A stretch of 64,000 nt of DNA, taken from Medicago truncatula (lineage: Eukaryota; Streptophyta; Magnoliopsida; Fabales; Fabaceae). The number at the start of each line of letters is the position of its first letter. The stretch's first letter is position 1. Positions 23,403 through 33,176 of this stretch are shown here, one piece after another. The notes beneath the pieces are model-generated. The model was not told the DNA's origin. It saw only the letters and a list, made by a program, of their open reading frames with translations, and made no database searches. The stretch is taken from positions 34,756,494 through 34,820,493 of the forward strand of contig NC_053045.1 in the NCBI RefSeq assembly GCF_003473485.1, written 5' to 3'. The position numbers and the translations under genes were made by a program.

Positions 23403-25390
23403 TTTAAATTAAACAATCACACGAATACTTAATATAAAGAAACAAGACTCAGGTCAATAAATAAGTCATATATGGTACCTGAATAGATAGTCAAGAACAA
23501 ATATTTCCAGAATCATGCAACCAAACTGTGTGACAATGCTTTCATATATAGGTTTATACTCTTTATCAACAACCCTTTTAAGTAGGGATGGCACATCATC
23601 ATCAACCACCAACTCAAAACAATCTTTCTCAATTATGACAAACTTATCCGTAGTATTGTTAGCCTTTATTGATTCATAACCATCGCATAATATCTCCATT
23701 AGCAAAGGAGATGTCACAACACCATCTATAAAAAATTCATGCACCAAGGCTTCCTTAATTACATCTTCCTTTTCCCGAATCATTATGTTCGTTGAACTTT
23801 TGCCACTTTCTTTCATGAAAGTACAAAATCTGCAAATATTGAAAAATCATGTTAGTTAATTAGCAGACAAAAAACTTGAGGGAGTGTGACGCCCGTTTTT
23901 TTTTTTTGTTGAATAACAAAACATGGGTTTCAAAATTTCATTTCTCATAAATTAAGAATATCACATTTAAATTCACAACATTTGTACAACATAGACTCCT
24001 ACAAAAGCATAAAATACAAACTTAGACTCCTGCAACGTTGGTACAACATTTGTACTGTTGAAATGATTTACTTAGCTATATTGTTCCTATCCTGTAATTA
24101 ATTATTCCTATTTCTAAGGAAGTGCCAGTGGAATTGACTTAGTCCTTCCACAATTCACGTTTTAGTCAATGGAGTCATTTTATTTAGTGGTTTTCATCTC
24201 TCCGTAAAGATATTAAAGACAACTCTTGTGCACTCAAACAATACTGATAAATTCCCTTATGTTTTACTCTTCCATGTACATCATGGTATGCACATACAGG
24301 GCATACTGGTTTTGGAGATGGAAGTGGGACTGGAATAGTGAGAACCATTCTCATCTCAGTGGGGGGCATTCTCTTGGTGATAGTTTATCGTCTTTGTAAA
24401 TTTCATTACTGCAAGGAGATTATTAATCCATCCATTGTTTAGCATTGCAGTATTTATAAGGGAATTTATCCCACAGTTCACATAAAAAATATCACTAGTT
24501 GCCATCATAATTTGTTATATCTTTTTGCTACTATTGTTTGTGTCAATTATTTGGCATTTCGAGCTCAACCTGAGGGAGAGTATGCTGAAATCAGGGTATC
24601 ATCAGATTCGAATGAAAGAGGGTGATATTCACAAGACTGAATTTTGAACTCATGAAGGCCATTATGAATATCTCGTAATGCCCTTTGGGTTAACAAATGA
24701 TGATGAATATCTAATTAACCAAGACATTGCTTCAAAAACAAAACAAATAAAAAACCGAATCAACTAAGACATGCTAAACATAGAATAACATATGTTCCTA
24801 ATGACGAGATGCTTACTCGTTCCACCATATATTATTAAAATTCAAATGGTAAAACCATACACATCTATCACGTAAGTTTGTGACTCTTTTGTCAACTCCA
24901 TAATAATATATAAAATATCATTTTCAACTCACTCGTAGAAAAAAAAAAGTAAAAAATACCTTGGCCACTTAATTTCATTGTGAATCAGGCTCTTCAAGTC
25001 ATCCATTGTCTTCTTAAAAAAACGAGAACAAATTATGTTCACCGAATGCATATTAGCCAAAAGAAGCTCAGCTCGATACTTCTTTACAAGGAGAGGCTGG
25101 AAGAAATTTTCTCTGTGCATTAATAACGATCATACAATGAGTTGCATGGAATTCAGTGACACCCAATGCTTATAATTATATGGTAAAAATTCGATGAGTA
25201 TATTGACCAACATAATGCATACATAAGGACTTACCCAAAAATCTGAATCTGCAATTCTACTTTAACATTACCCTCATCGTCAAGAAAACCTTCTTCACAA
25301 TCAAATGCATAGCCGGAATAACCATCACAAAGTGAGTGGAGTAGATCTGAATAAACTCAAATGAAATAGTTGGTGTTAGTAAATTTAAAA

Positions 25391-25423
<33 letters not shown>

Positions 25424-25934
25424 TTTATTTAAAAACCTACCTAAACGTTTAGTTAGTAGGTAGTCATGGGGGTGAATTATCGCTACTGTGTTCAGTACAT
25501 AAAATTTCAACACTGGATTGTTGTCGTCAGCAGATAAATCAAATTTCAAATCAAATTTCAACAAGGTTCCAGTATGAACAGCTGTGCAATTCCTGTATTG
25601 GCATATCAATCTTTACAATTATTCACTCTTGACTACATAAAATAAAAAATTAAGAAAGTTGAATACCCTTTAAATCCTCCAATTTCAATGACTTTAGTTT
25701 TATAATCGTCATCAACAACCTCATCTGGATAAATCGGCTTTAGTTTGAACGATTCTTTTTTATATAGTATTGACTGATCAGTACGATCTTCTTCATCAAA
25801 GTTTTTCAAAAATTTCCGAAAATCCTTACCTGAGAGAGAGAGAGAGAGGACAATAAGTATGAGTATCAACAAAAGGAGATTTTGTTGCTATGTTTAAAGA
25901 GATGCTTACAAATTTTAAGCTCCTTCACCTTCAT
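23167..25934 (-). CDS. Unknown protein, seven coding exons, 354 residues
   Basis: I do not recognise this gene. Exons with good GT/AG sites and consistent phase: 25934-25910, 25829-25667, 25592-25441, 25346-25235, 25112-24960, 23829-23479 and 23275-23167 (1065 nt, ending TAG). An upstream non-coding exon with a donor at about 26090 and acceptor at about 25978 fits a 5' UTR intron. The protein begins MKVKELKICKDFRKFL and is acidic early (YPDEVVDDDY). The middle has a cysteine-containing segment (HSLCDGYSGYAFDCEEG), then KKYRAELLLANMHSVN. The long sixth exon has IIEKDCFELVVDDDVPSLLK. The model ends in a lysine-rich tail (NRTKKKSEKKVKKMGEAKG). A second acceptor 13 bases upstream would instead give a shorter tail. 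The 1.1-kb fifth intron holds a gypsy fragment. Open frames and clean phases argue for a live gene. Confidence 0.72.
24290..24440 (+). other. Possible membrane-segment exon fragment
   Basis: Plus-strand frame reads GFGDGSGTGIVRTILISVGG then ILLVIVYRLCKFHYC, a glycine-rich stretch and one hydrophobic segment followed by basic residues. It sits inside an intron of the minus-strand gene just before a gypsy fragment. Origin unknown. Confidence 0.3.
24588..24705 (+). pseudogene. Ty3/gypsy reverse transcriptase fragment
   Basis: Reads SGYHQIRMKEGDIHKTEF, a stop, then THEGHYEYLVMPFGLTN, the core of a gypsy RT. Short and interrupted, lying in an intron of the opposite-strand gene. Confidence 0.85.
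25388..25421. repeat. (AAT)n microsatellite
   Basis: About eleven ATA/AAT units inside an intron of the unknown gene. Confidence 0.95.
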
Positions 25935-26402
25935 CTTTCTTTCAAAATCAAAAAATTGTATCAAATTTTCTCCTGTTGAAACAAAACCCTATAATCTCAT
26001 ACCAGCAATACAATACAATACACACATAAACACTATAACATGAAATTGATTAATACAGATTATAATAAGAAGATTCAATTCAAGCTACCTGTGTTTCTGC
26101 GTTGTCGCCGCTTCTCTCTCTATTCTTACGATCAGATTTGCTTAAAAAACTAGTATTAGGGTTTAGGTGGATATGAAATATAAATTTTCAAGTTTACCGT
26201 ACATTTTGCATGATGCAAAATTTCAGGGTATTTGATTAACCGTAAACAGTCAAATGAAAAATTTGACGGAGGGATAAATTGATTAATGTTGTGTATTTTC
26301 ATGCGATAATTGAAGTTTTGCTAATTTCATGGGGTAATTGACGAAACTTACAATTTCGTAGGGTGAATTGCCTATTTACTCAATTAAATAAGGTGTAAAA
26401 TA

Positions 26403-26520
26403 TATTAAGGGTTAAATATGTTTTTGATCCCTATAAATATGACAAATTTTCATTCAACTTTTAGTCCCTATAAAATTTTCAATCTTCATTTTTGTCCCTC
26501 TTTTAATATAAATTCATATT
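26403..26520. mobile_element. Single end of a MULE-type MITE
   Basis: gggttaaatatgtttttgat followed by ccctataaatatgac and 'cttttagtccctat' resembles a known legume MITE end. No matching opposite end was found nearby. Confidence 0.5.
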
Positions 26521-27177
26521 TTTTAATAAATTTTTTTAGAAAAATTCAAAATATTATAAGAATCATTCTAAAAAATTCATAATTTGAATTTTTTTTACAA
26601 TATTTTACACCTGGTACCTTTGATTTGGTTAATAATAGTTTGTTTTTGGGAAATTAATAATTTTATTAGAATGTTTTCAAATAACTATTCCAAAAACATT
26701 TACATTACTCTTACGTTTCACTCTCTTGCGATCTGATTCTTAGGTTCCATAGCAGATGTGTTACATACTTACTCCCTCCGTATTTTTTTATAAGCAAAAT
26801 TGACCATTTCACACTTTTTAAGGAATGTGATCATTGTTATTTAATTTAAACTAAAATACCAAATTTACCCTCATGACAATTCTTGTTGTCCAACCTACTC
26901 ATGTTCTTTCATTAAATAAAGTGCCTAGTTTTATATTTTTCATGTTATTTCATTAAAGAATGGTTTTGCACTCTTCCACTTCCCAAACAATTTCAGTTTC
27001 GGCGCAAATTTTTTCACCTACTACTACTTTCATTTTATTAAAAAATTGGCGGTAACAAAATTTGGTAAACTCATTCTTCTAAAATTTAAATTTCAAAATT
27101 TCTAGTCACTTTGATTTCTTCTATAAATTGAAAGTAAAAAATGCAAGAAAATTGGAGCTTCACATTGTTAGTGTAAA

Positions 27178-27444
27178 ATGACTCTTGGTATTGATTTGAA
27201 CACCCCTTTGAATGACTTGAGCACATCTAACCACCTCTCAAATGAGTCTCTCAATATTGATTTGAACATCCATTTGAATGACTTGAACACATCTAACCAC
27301 CTCTCGAATGAGCCACTTAATATTGATTTGAACATTCCTTTGAATGATTTGAGCACCTCTAACCACCTCTCAAATGCACCTTTAGAGATTGGTTTGAACA
27401 TCCCGTGTAGTGATTTGAACACTTCGATTTATTTGACTATCTAA
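27178..27444 (+). CDS. ORF of repeated 20-residue DLN units inside the mariner derivative
   Basis: 88 residues starting MTLGIDLNTPLNDLSTSNHL. A 60-bp unit is repeated about four times in frame, giving LNIDLNIPLNDLSTSNHLSN-like repeats. DLN/LxLxL strings resemble those near the start of plant mariner-like transposases and also EAR repression motifs. After the last repeat the frame ends, but a neighbouring frame continues with acidic sequence (DEEDIGIEYEEDVAELF), suggesting a one-base shift. Likely a truncated transposase N-terminus; expression unknown. Confidence 0.45.
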   Translation: MTLGIDLNTPLNDLSTSNHLSNESLNIDLNIHLNDLNTSNHLSNEPLNIDLNIPLNDLSTSNHLSNAPLEIGLNIPCSDLNTSIYLTI

Positions 27445-27957
27445 CAGATGAAGAAGATATTGGAATTGAGTATGAAGAAGATGTAGCTGAACTTTTTCAC
27501 AATAACATTGAAGATTCAGCATATCATCAATCCCTTTCTTTAACTCTTCATTTTTATGAATCCCCTCCTCTTCATTGTCATGGTTTGCCAACTCCTCTTC
27601 AATCTCATTGTCATGGTTTGCCACCTCCTCTTCAATCTCATTTTCAACATTCAGCATGTCGTTGGGCAATTTGTTTAGATCCAAACCACCTTCAGCAACA
27701 CCTTCAGAGTGGTTAGTAACTTCATTAATATCATCAACTTCAACAGCATCTTCACCTTCATTAGGAATTTCATTGAGATCAAAGTTGTGTTTGGAATTCA
27801 CTTCACTCTCAACATCTTGAACGTGTCCAGCCTCCCCATCTTTCTCTGGCGAGTCTTCAACAATGCGATTTAATAGATCCTCAGAATCTGATTCGATTCC
27901 CAAACTAAATGATGGTCCTTCAATAACCATTTTCTTAGATGTTCCTTTTATAGCCAT
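27382..27957 (-). CDS. Acidic DLN-motif ORF, probable mariner-like transposase N-terminus
   Basis: 191 residues beginning MAIKGTSKKMVIEGPSFSLG. Mostly acidic, with FDLNEIPNEGED and LDLNKLPND motifs and a 36-bp in-frame repeat giving NEIEEEVANHDN. I infer the N-terminal leader of a plant mariner-like transposase, because the ORF starts just inside a Stowaway-type TIR and reads inward. The helix-turn-helix and catalytic parts are missing; the last 40 or so residues look unrelated and overlap the opposite ORF. Confidence 0.5.
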   Translation of the reverse strand: MAIKGTSKKMVIEGPSFSLGIESDSEDLLNRIVEDSPEKDGEAGHVQDVESEVNSKHNFDLNEIPNEGEDAVEVDDINEVTNHSEGVAEGGLDLNKLPNDMLNVENEIEEEVANHDNEIEEELANHDNEEEGIHKNEELKKGIDDMLNLQCYCEKVQLHLLHTQFQYLLHLLDSQINRSVQITTRDVQTNL

Positions 27958-28302
27958 TTTTTTTTAATTATACAGAAGAATTGAAACACTAAAACAACCT
28001 TTTTATAAGAATGCATTTGGGGCTTGTGGAATTAATGCTTCGTGAAGTTAACAGAGGGAGAGGGAGTAACCAAAGAAGCCCTTCATATTTTAAGAAGCAG
28101 CTTCAATTAATACATGTGTGGAAAATTGTAGTGTGTTGAAAACTCACGTATGCAAATTAGAGAATTAAAGCAAGGGCATATTTGATATACTATATTTAAA
28201 TATGAGGAATAAAGTCAAATTTGCTTATATTTTGTTACAGTCAAGATAGTTGAATTTTGCTTATATTTTGACACGGAGGGAGTATATACAAACACAACAG
28301 TG

Positions 28303-28431
28303 ATGAATACTGAAAATCCAGTGTCAATATTTATGCAGAATTTCATACAAAAGAATGCAGAAAATATTCGACAGTTATTTCCTCTGTATGATTCAACCAA
28401 AACTTGTCGGAGAGGACATGCCGTTAGCTAA
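28303..28431 (+). other. Unexplained 42-codon open frame
   Basis: MNTENPVSIFMQNFIQKNAE ... LFPLYDSTKTCRRGHAVS lies just outside the mariner derivative. Its composition looks protein-like (amphipathic, polar C-terminus). It might be a terminal exon or relic. No splice partners were found. Confidence 0.25.
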
Positions 28432-28439
28432 CTGTGTCG

Positions 28440-29695
28440 GGTAGAGAAACCACCGGTCCACTAAGTAGTGAAAAATATGATGCGTGTGTGTTTGGTATGG
28501 CGGCGGCGAGAATTGATTTTGATAGAATTAAGTTTGAGAGAATTGATTTTGGTTAAAAGTGAGTTGAATGTGAATTGATTTATGTTTAGATACACTTTAC
28601 TAAAAGTAATTCTTATGAGTCGATGTTATTTGGATAGTTTGAATCAAAATTGATTTTGAATGTATAATGACCAAACTATCCTTTAATTATATTTTTTTTT
28701 TTTTAGGGAATCCTTTAATTGTATTTAAAAGTAAAGTATCTTATTCTTGACTTATCCAAAATCATAAATGGATTTGTATCGGTTCATAAATTCATTTTAA
28801 GTATTTATTTATAAAATATTTTTTTAAGAAAATTGATAAGATTTTTTTCGATATATTTTTATCAATTGAATTATTATTATTACTTTTTTTGGTAGATTCA
28901 ATTGAATTATTTTTTAATATTCATTTTAAAATAATGTTAATAAAATAAATTTGAAAGAAAACCAAATAAGAATTCTCTAGAACCTCTAATTAATAAAAAA
29001 ATACATAGTAGGTAATTGACCTCATTTCATTTTTATTTTTATTTTTATTTTTTGAAGAAATTGACCTCATTTCATGAACTCTCACCTCCATACTTCCTTA
29101 AAAAAAAAATGAACTCTCAATACCTTTTCTTCTTCCTCCGTCTGGATTTATTCCATTCCTCCGTTCAACAAACAACAATCAAAGGGAAATTAATACCTTT
29201 AATGGTTTTAGATTTGTGGTTGTGAGTTTCAAAGTAAAATGCAACAAGCTGGTGGTTGGAGTGCAAGATCTGGTGAGATTGAGAAGAAAGTTATGGGTAA
29301 TTTGGTAAAGTGTATCAATCACCAAAATTGAAATCCAAACTTGATTTTGCTTTGCCGTGGAAGCTAGGAATTTCAGCTTCATCTCCACCGGCGTTTTGCA
29401 CCAAAACCTGCGTTTCACGGATGCACTTTTTCTGTATCCAAACAAAACAAAAAAGTTGAAAACCACGTTTGGCAAAAAAAAAGCACGTTTTGAGAAGAAA
29501 AACATCATGCCAAACAGACACGCTAATGACATGACAAAAGAAAAGAAAACTTTAACAATAATAACTATATCCAAATTACAGTACCTTAATACTTATGAAA
29601 GAGTCTTCCCCAAAAACATATCATGAAAGAGTGTGTTATCTACCACAACTACGTCTACATACAAACATGAAGAAGAGGCCCCTTAGCAACAATTG
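28440..29695. other. Intergenic repeat-rich sequence
   Basis: No gene supported. 28510-28700 contains several 'gagaattgattttg' units, a common legume interspersed sequence. 29340-29520 contains 'ccacgtttggcaaaaaa' type sequence that resembles part of a TIR repeat. Confidence 0.35.
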
Positions 29696-29927
29696 CACTG
29701 GCGGAGCCAGAAAAAAAAAAAAAAAAATTTGGATGGGCCACTAAAATTTACCATTAAAAAATTGTTTTAAGTCTCGCAAAATAAACCTATAATTAAATTA
29801 TTTAAATTTTTCGGATGAACCACCACACCACTTTATAGAAATTTGGATTAGCCAAAATTTAAAACCGACACAAAGTTGTATAAAATCTCGCAAAACAACC
29901 CCTAACCTATGAAGGGCTCCGCCACTG
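29696..29927. mobile_element. Small MITE with CACTGGCGGAGCC ends
   Basis: Left end cactggcggagccag mirrors right end ggctccgccactg. TTG on both sides could be a 3-bp target duplication, which would suit CACTA-type elements. About 230 bp, non-coding. Confidence 0.65.
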
Positions 29928-30159
29928 TTGTGATCACCACTCCATTGGATATGAATATGGACAAGTATGCCCATCTACGCTAATTGCATATTGTAAAATT
30001 AGCCTAATCATTTTCTTCAAAAACAAACCAACTATCTTCGAGGAGATATATATTAAAAACAGAAGAAAAACTCAACTTAAACAAGAATACGTACATACAT
30101 TGCTAACTATTCATGCTATGATGATATATTATTAGGTTACTTTGTTATATTATAAATGC

Positions 30160-30930
30160 AGGTTATTTGTGTGATGCTCGTAATGAAATTTTAGCAATAC
30201 TTAAAGAAAGTCGAGAATGTGTTTGGTTGAGGTCTATGATTAAACATATAGAAGAAACTTGTTGTTTGTCTTCTGAAAAATTGAATGAAACAATCCTTTA
30301 TGAATATGATATCATATGCATTGCTTAATTGAAAGGAGGTGATCTTCATAAGAATGAAGACAAAGCAATCAAGAAATTTGTCTGTGTGATAATCTTGCAG
30401 ACCTTTTCACAAAGTCACTCTTTGTTAGTCTGCAATTTCGATAGGTTCGATTAATGCACTCAATATGTGTTGACTTTTGTTCTTTAAGGAATTAAAGTTG
30501 TTATCTTCAACACATGGATTTCGACATGATCTGGACTTAGCGTTTGAAAGAGTTAAAAAGTTTCGAAGTTCGACAAGATGCGAGTCAGAGAGGAATTTGG
30601 TCGAAGCAAAGCTGTTGATGTCGTAGGAGAAGGAATTCAACTTCAAAAGCAACAGTTTCTTTAGTGAAAACGTGGGGACAAGCGGTTTTCGATGGAGGAA
30701 GTGATGTTCGTGGCAGTTAGCTTTTTTCAGTTATTTTCACTATGTATAAATAGTAGTTTTTCATATGAAAAATAGATCGCAAATCACTTATAGAATTTTA
30801 GCACTCGAAGTACCGATGTATAGAGAAAAGAGTCATACATAATGTATGTAATATGATTTGTCGAACCACCTTTGCATTAATGCAATGCAATTTCTGCGTT
30901 TTAAACTTTTAAGTCTTCTTTACTTGCATT
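30160..30930 (+). pseudogene. Ty1/copia RNase H end and probable LTR
   Basis: The frame reads LAILKESRECVWLRSMIKHI ... CCLSSEKLNETILYEYDIIC, matching the copia RNase H region, with stops afterwards. Downstream (about 30660-30930) has LTR-like features, including tatgtataaatag as a TATA box. No intact element. Confidence 0.8.
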
Positions 30931-31520
30931 TAATGCGTTTTTCCCCTGTCAAGAGACGGGTATTTTCTTATAAAACTTTATCCTGTTCGTAAAGCAACTT
31001 AAGAACTTGGTGAACATTCATACATTTTCTGGAAAAACTTTGCACAACATGTCATGGGATTTCTAGTTTGATCATGCTTGTAATAAACAAAGCTAGACTA
31101 GTAGTTTACCAAAAACACCAGTAACACACAATCCTTAATCTTCCACCTTCCTATAACCATCGTTGGTGAATGTATGGTTAGTGGTCCTTAATTGCTTTGA
31201 TTATTCACTTACTCATTTGTGTCCTATAGATAGTTATCATATTTTAGTGTAATGATACACTTGTAAAGAGAATAATACAATAGCTCCCATTTTCTCTATT
31301 TGTTGTGAAGGAGGACACCTGATTTCTCTTCAGTGAAAAAAAAATTTAGTTTCGTATAAAATTGGCACCTGATTTATTTGCGAAGAAAAATAAAAGCACC
31401 TTTTAGTTAAAAAAAAGAAATGAAATTGAAAAAATTTGGTCTCCATGTAACTATGCTTAAAAATATTTTGTTGGAGGATCAAATTATTCATTTCAAATAA
31501 TTTTTTGGGTGAAATGCAAT
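30931..31520. other. Retrotransposon-like debris, no gene
   Basis: 31100-31330 looks like part of another LTR (tatcatattttagtgtaatg ... ctctatttgttg), without coding sequence. Confidence 0.35.
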
Positions 31521-31524
31521 ACAA

Positions 31525-32010
31525 ATGACTCATCTAACAACCAAACCTCAGCTTGTGGTTGCATTTTTAGAGACAACCAGACAAAACTTCATCTTTGCTT
31601 TGCCGAAAAACATGAACTTGGGTAAGTGTTTCCATGATGAGCTCTCTGGTGCTATGAGAGCGATTGAGCTGGCTTCTCAATATCAATGGAACAAGTTATG
31701 GTTAGAATGTGATTCAGCCTTGGTAGTTAATGCGTTCAAGAACAAGACCCTCATTCCTTGGAGGCTAATAAACATATGGGAGAATTGTCTGAACATCATC
31801 TCTAGGTTGAGTTTTCTTGTAACTCATGTTTATAAAGAGGGAAATTGTTGTGCGGACTCTCTGGCTAATCTAGGGCTTAATGTTAGTAAGCTTACTGATT
31901 GGACAGATTTACCTACCAGCATTAGAGGATGCTTTGTTAGAGATAGGTTAGGGATGCCTAACTATAGATTCATTGATCCACGAGGAGGTATTGGTTTTTG
32001 GTCCCCCTCC
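31525..32010 (+). pseudogene. LINE RNase H fragment
   Basis: RVT_3-type RNase H: HDELSGAMRAIELASQYQWN, LWLECDSALVVNAFKN, YKEGNCCADSLANLGL, RDRLGMPNYRFIDP. It is similar to the LINE at 8035-9330 and runs on the opposite strand. The start is frameshifted (ACGCIFRDN in another frame). Confidence 0.9.
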
Positions 32011-32019
32011 ATTTTTTTT

Positions 32020-32450
32020 TTTCGTGTTCCACCTTTTTCTTTGGTAATATATTTTGGGGAATCTTAGCAGGGTTCCTCTTTGGTTAAAAATAAATAAATT
32101 TGTCTCACTTTTAGTTATTATTTTCAATTACATAAGCATCTTCTTTTTATTATTGTCAAAACATAATTGTCTCTTTAATTATTGTGAGTGACCTAATTTT
32201 GGTTGCATAGTTCATTAACAACACAAAATATGAACTGGGAAGTTGAATAAGATATAAGTCAAGAGTTTTGCGTTTGATCTCCGAAAACTAACATTTTCCC
32301 CTCCCATCGTACTATTTAGTACAACTAATATTTGCCTATAGAAAAGGTGAGTTGAGTTATTTAAAGTGATGAGTTAATTTGATCCTCGAAAACTAACATT
32401 TTCCCCTCCCCTCGTACTATTTAGTACAACTAATATTTACCTATAGGTTT
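32020..32450. repeat. Partner of the 21826-22210 duplication, with internal tandem copy
   Basis: 32020-32375 matches 21826-22210. Within it, 32276-32345 is repeated at about 32380-32450 (cgaaaactaacattttcccc, tactatttagtacaac). Confidence 0.85.
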
Positions 32451-32940
32451 ATTAACACTTTTAACGAAGTTGATTGAAAAAATAGGTAACATTATAAATA
32501 TAGTATGACTTAAAAAGACTAATCTGTAAAAAAAATCTTCAAAAATAATTTATAACAAAATAAACTTAATAACTAACTTTTTATAGCATATTGTAACAAA
32601 AAAAAAAACATGTTATAACATATTAAGTAGAACTCATGTTGAAGAACATGTTCAATATTGTCAAAGAATATTATAATTAGTGAAACTTAATAGGTTCAAA
32701 TTTACACTCGAAAATCGTAATTAATGAGGATCTAACTCATGTTGATTGTTTTGAAGAAATGGTTAATGAATTATGATTTCATGTTATACTCATTAACCAT
32801 TGATTGAACTAAACTATTCACATAATTGAGTTTGTGTTGAACATAAAAATCATTGTCAAATTTTGATTCAAATTTACTTGTCAAAATATCATTTCCTATT
32901 ACAAAGGGATTATAATGAATTTAAGAATAACTTGATATTC
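32451..32940. repeat. Flank shared with 37620-37915
   Basis: The last part (about 32690-32940) matches 37620-37915, e.g. cttgtcaaaatatcatttcc and agggattataatgaatt. No gene. Confidence 0.7.
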
Positions 32941-32944
32941 ATAT

Positions 32945-33008
32945 TAAGAATGTGATTCTCTCAACAAAGAACCTGTTCTCAAAGAGGCATGCCATGCTAT
33001 AGCAAATA
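32945..33008 (+). pseudogene. Orphan copy of one exon of the plus-strand Sec14 gene
   Basis: gaatgtgattctctcaacaa ... gaggcatgccatgctatagc corresponds to exon 16816-16875. No other exon of that gene is present here. A second orphan lies at 37917-37980. Confidence 0.85.
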
Positions 33009-33176
33009 GTTAAGGAAACTGCATAAATGATCACAATAATACAGCTAATTTATCTAAGCATATAGTAATTGCTTATGAACAAGAAGCCATGACAAATTTG
33101 AAGAACAAAACTATCAAGTTTGGAGTTAAACGATAAAATTCCTTTCTTCAACTTAAAATCAATTTTAAATGCAAAA

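Larger units (their letters stand above)
26772..28282. mobile_element. Mariner/Stowaway-ended element with two convergent N-terminal ORFs
   Basis: TIRs: ctccctccgtatttttttat at left, and ...atattttgacacggagggag at right, flanked by TA. At 1.5 kb it is too long for a typical Stowaway MITE and too short for an autonomous mariner-like element. It holds a plus-strand ORF (27178-27444) and a minus-strand ORF (27957-27382), both rich in DLN motifs and both pointing inward. No DD39D-type catalytic domain is present. Confidence 0.8.

Noticed and set aside
29179..29574. 131-codon minus-strand open frame with hydrophobic start
   Set aside because: Overlapping frames on both strands are equally open, and the composition follows a TIR-like repeat (ccacgtttggcaaaa). 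No domain or splice support.
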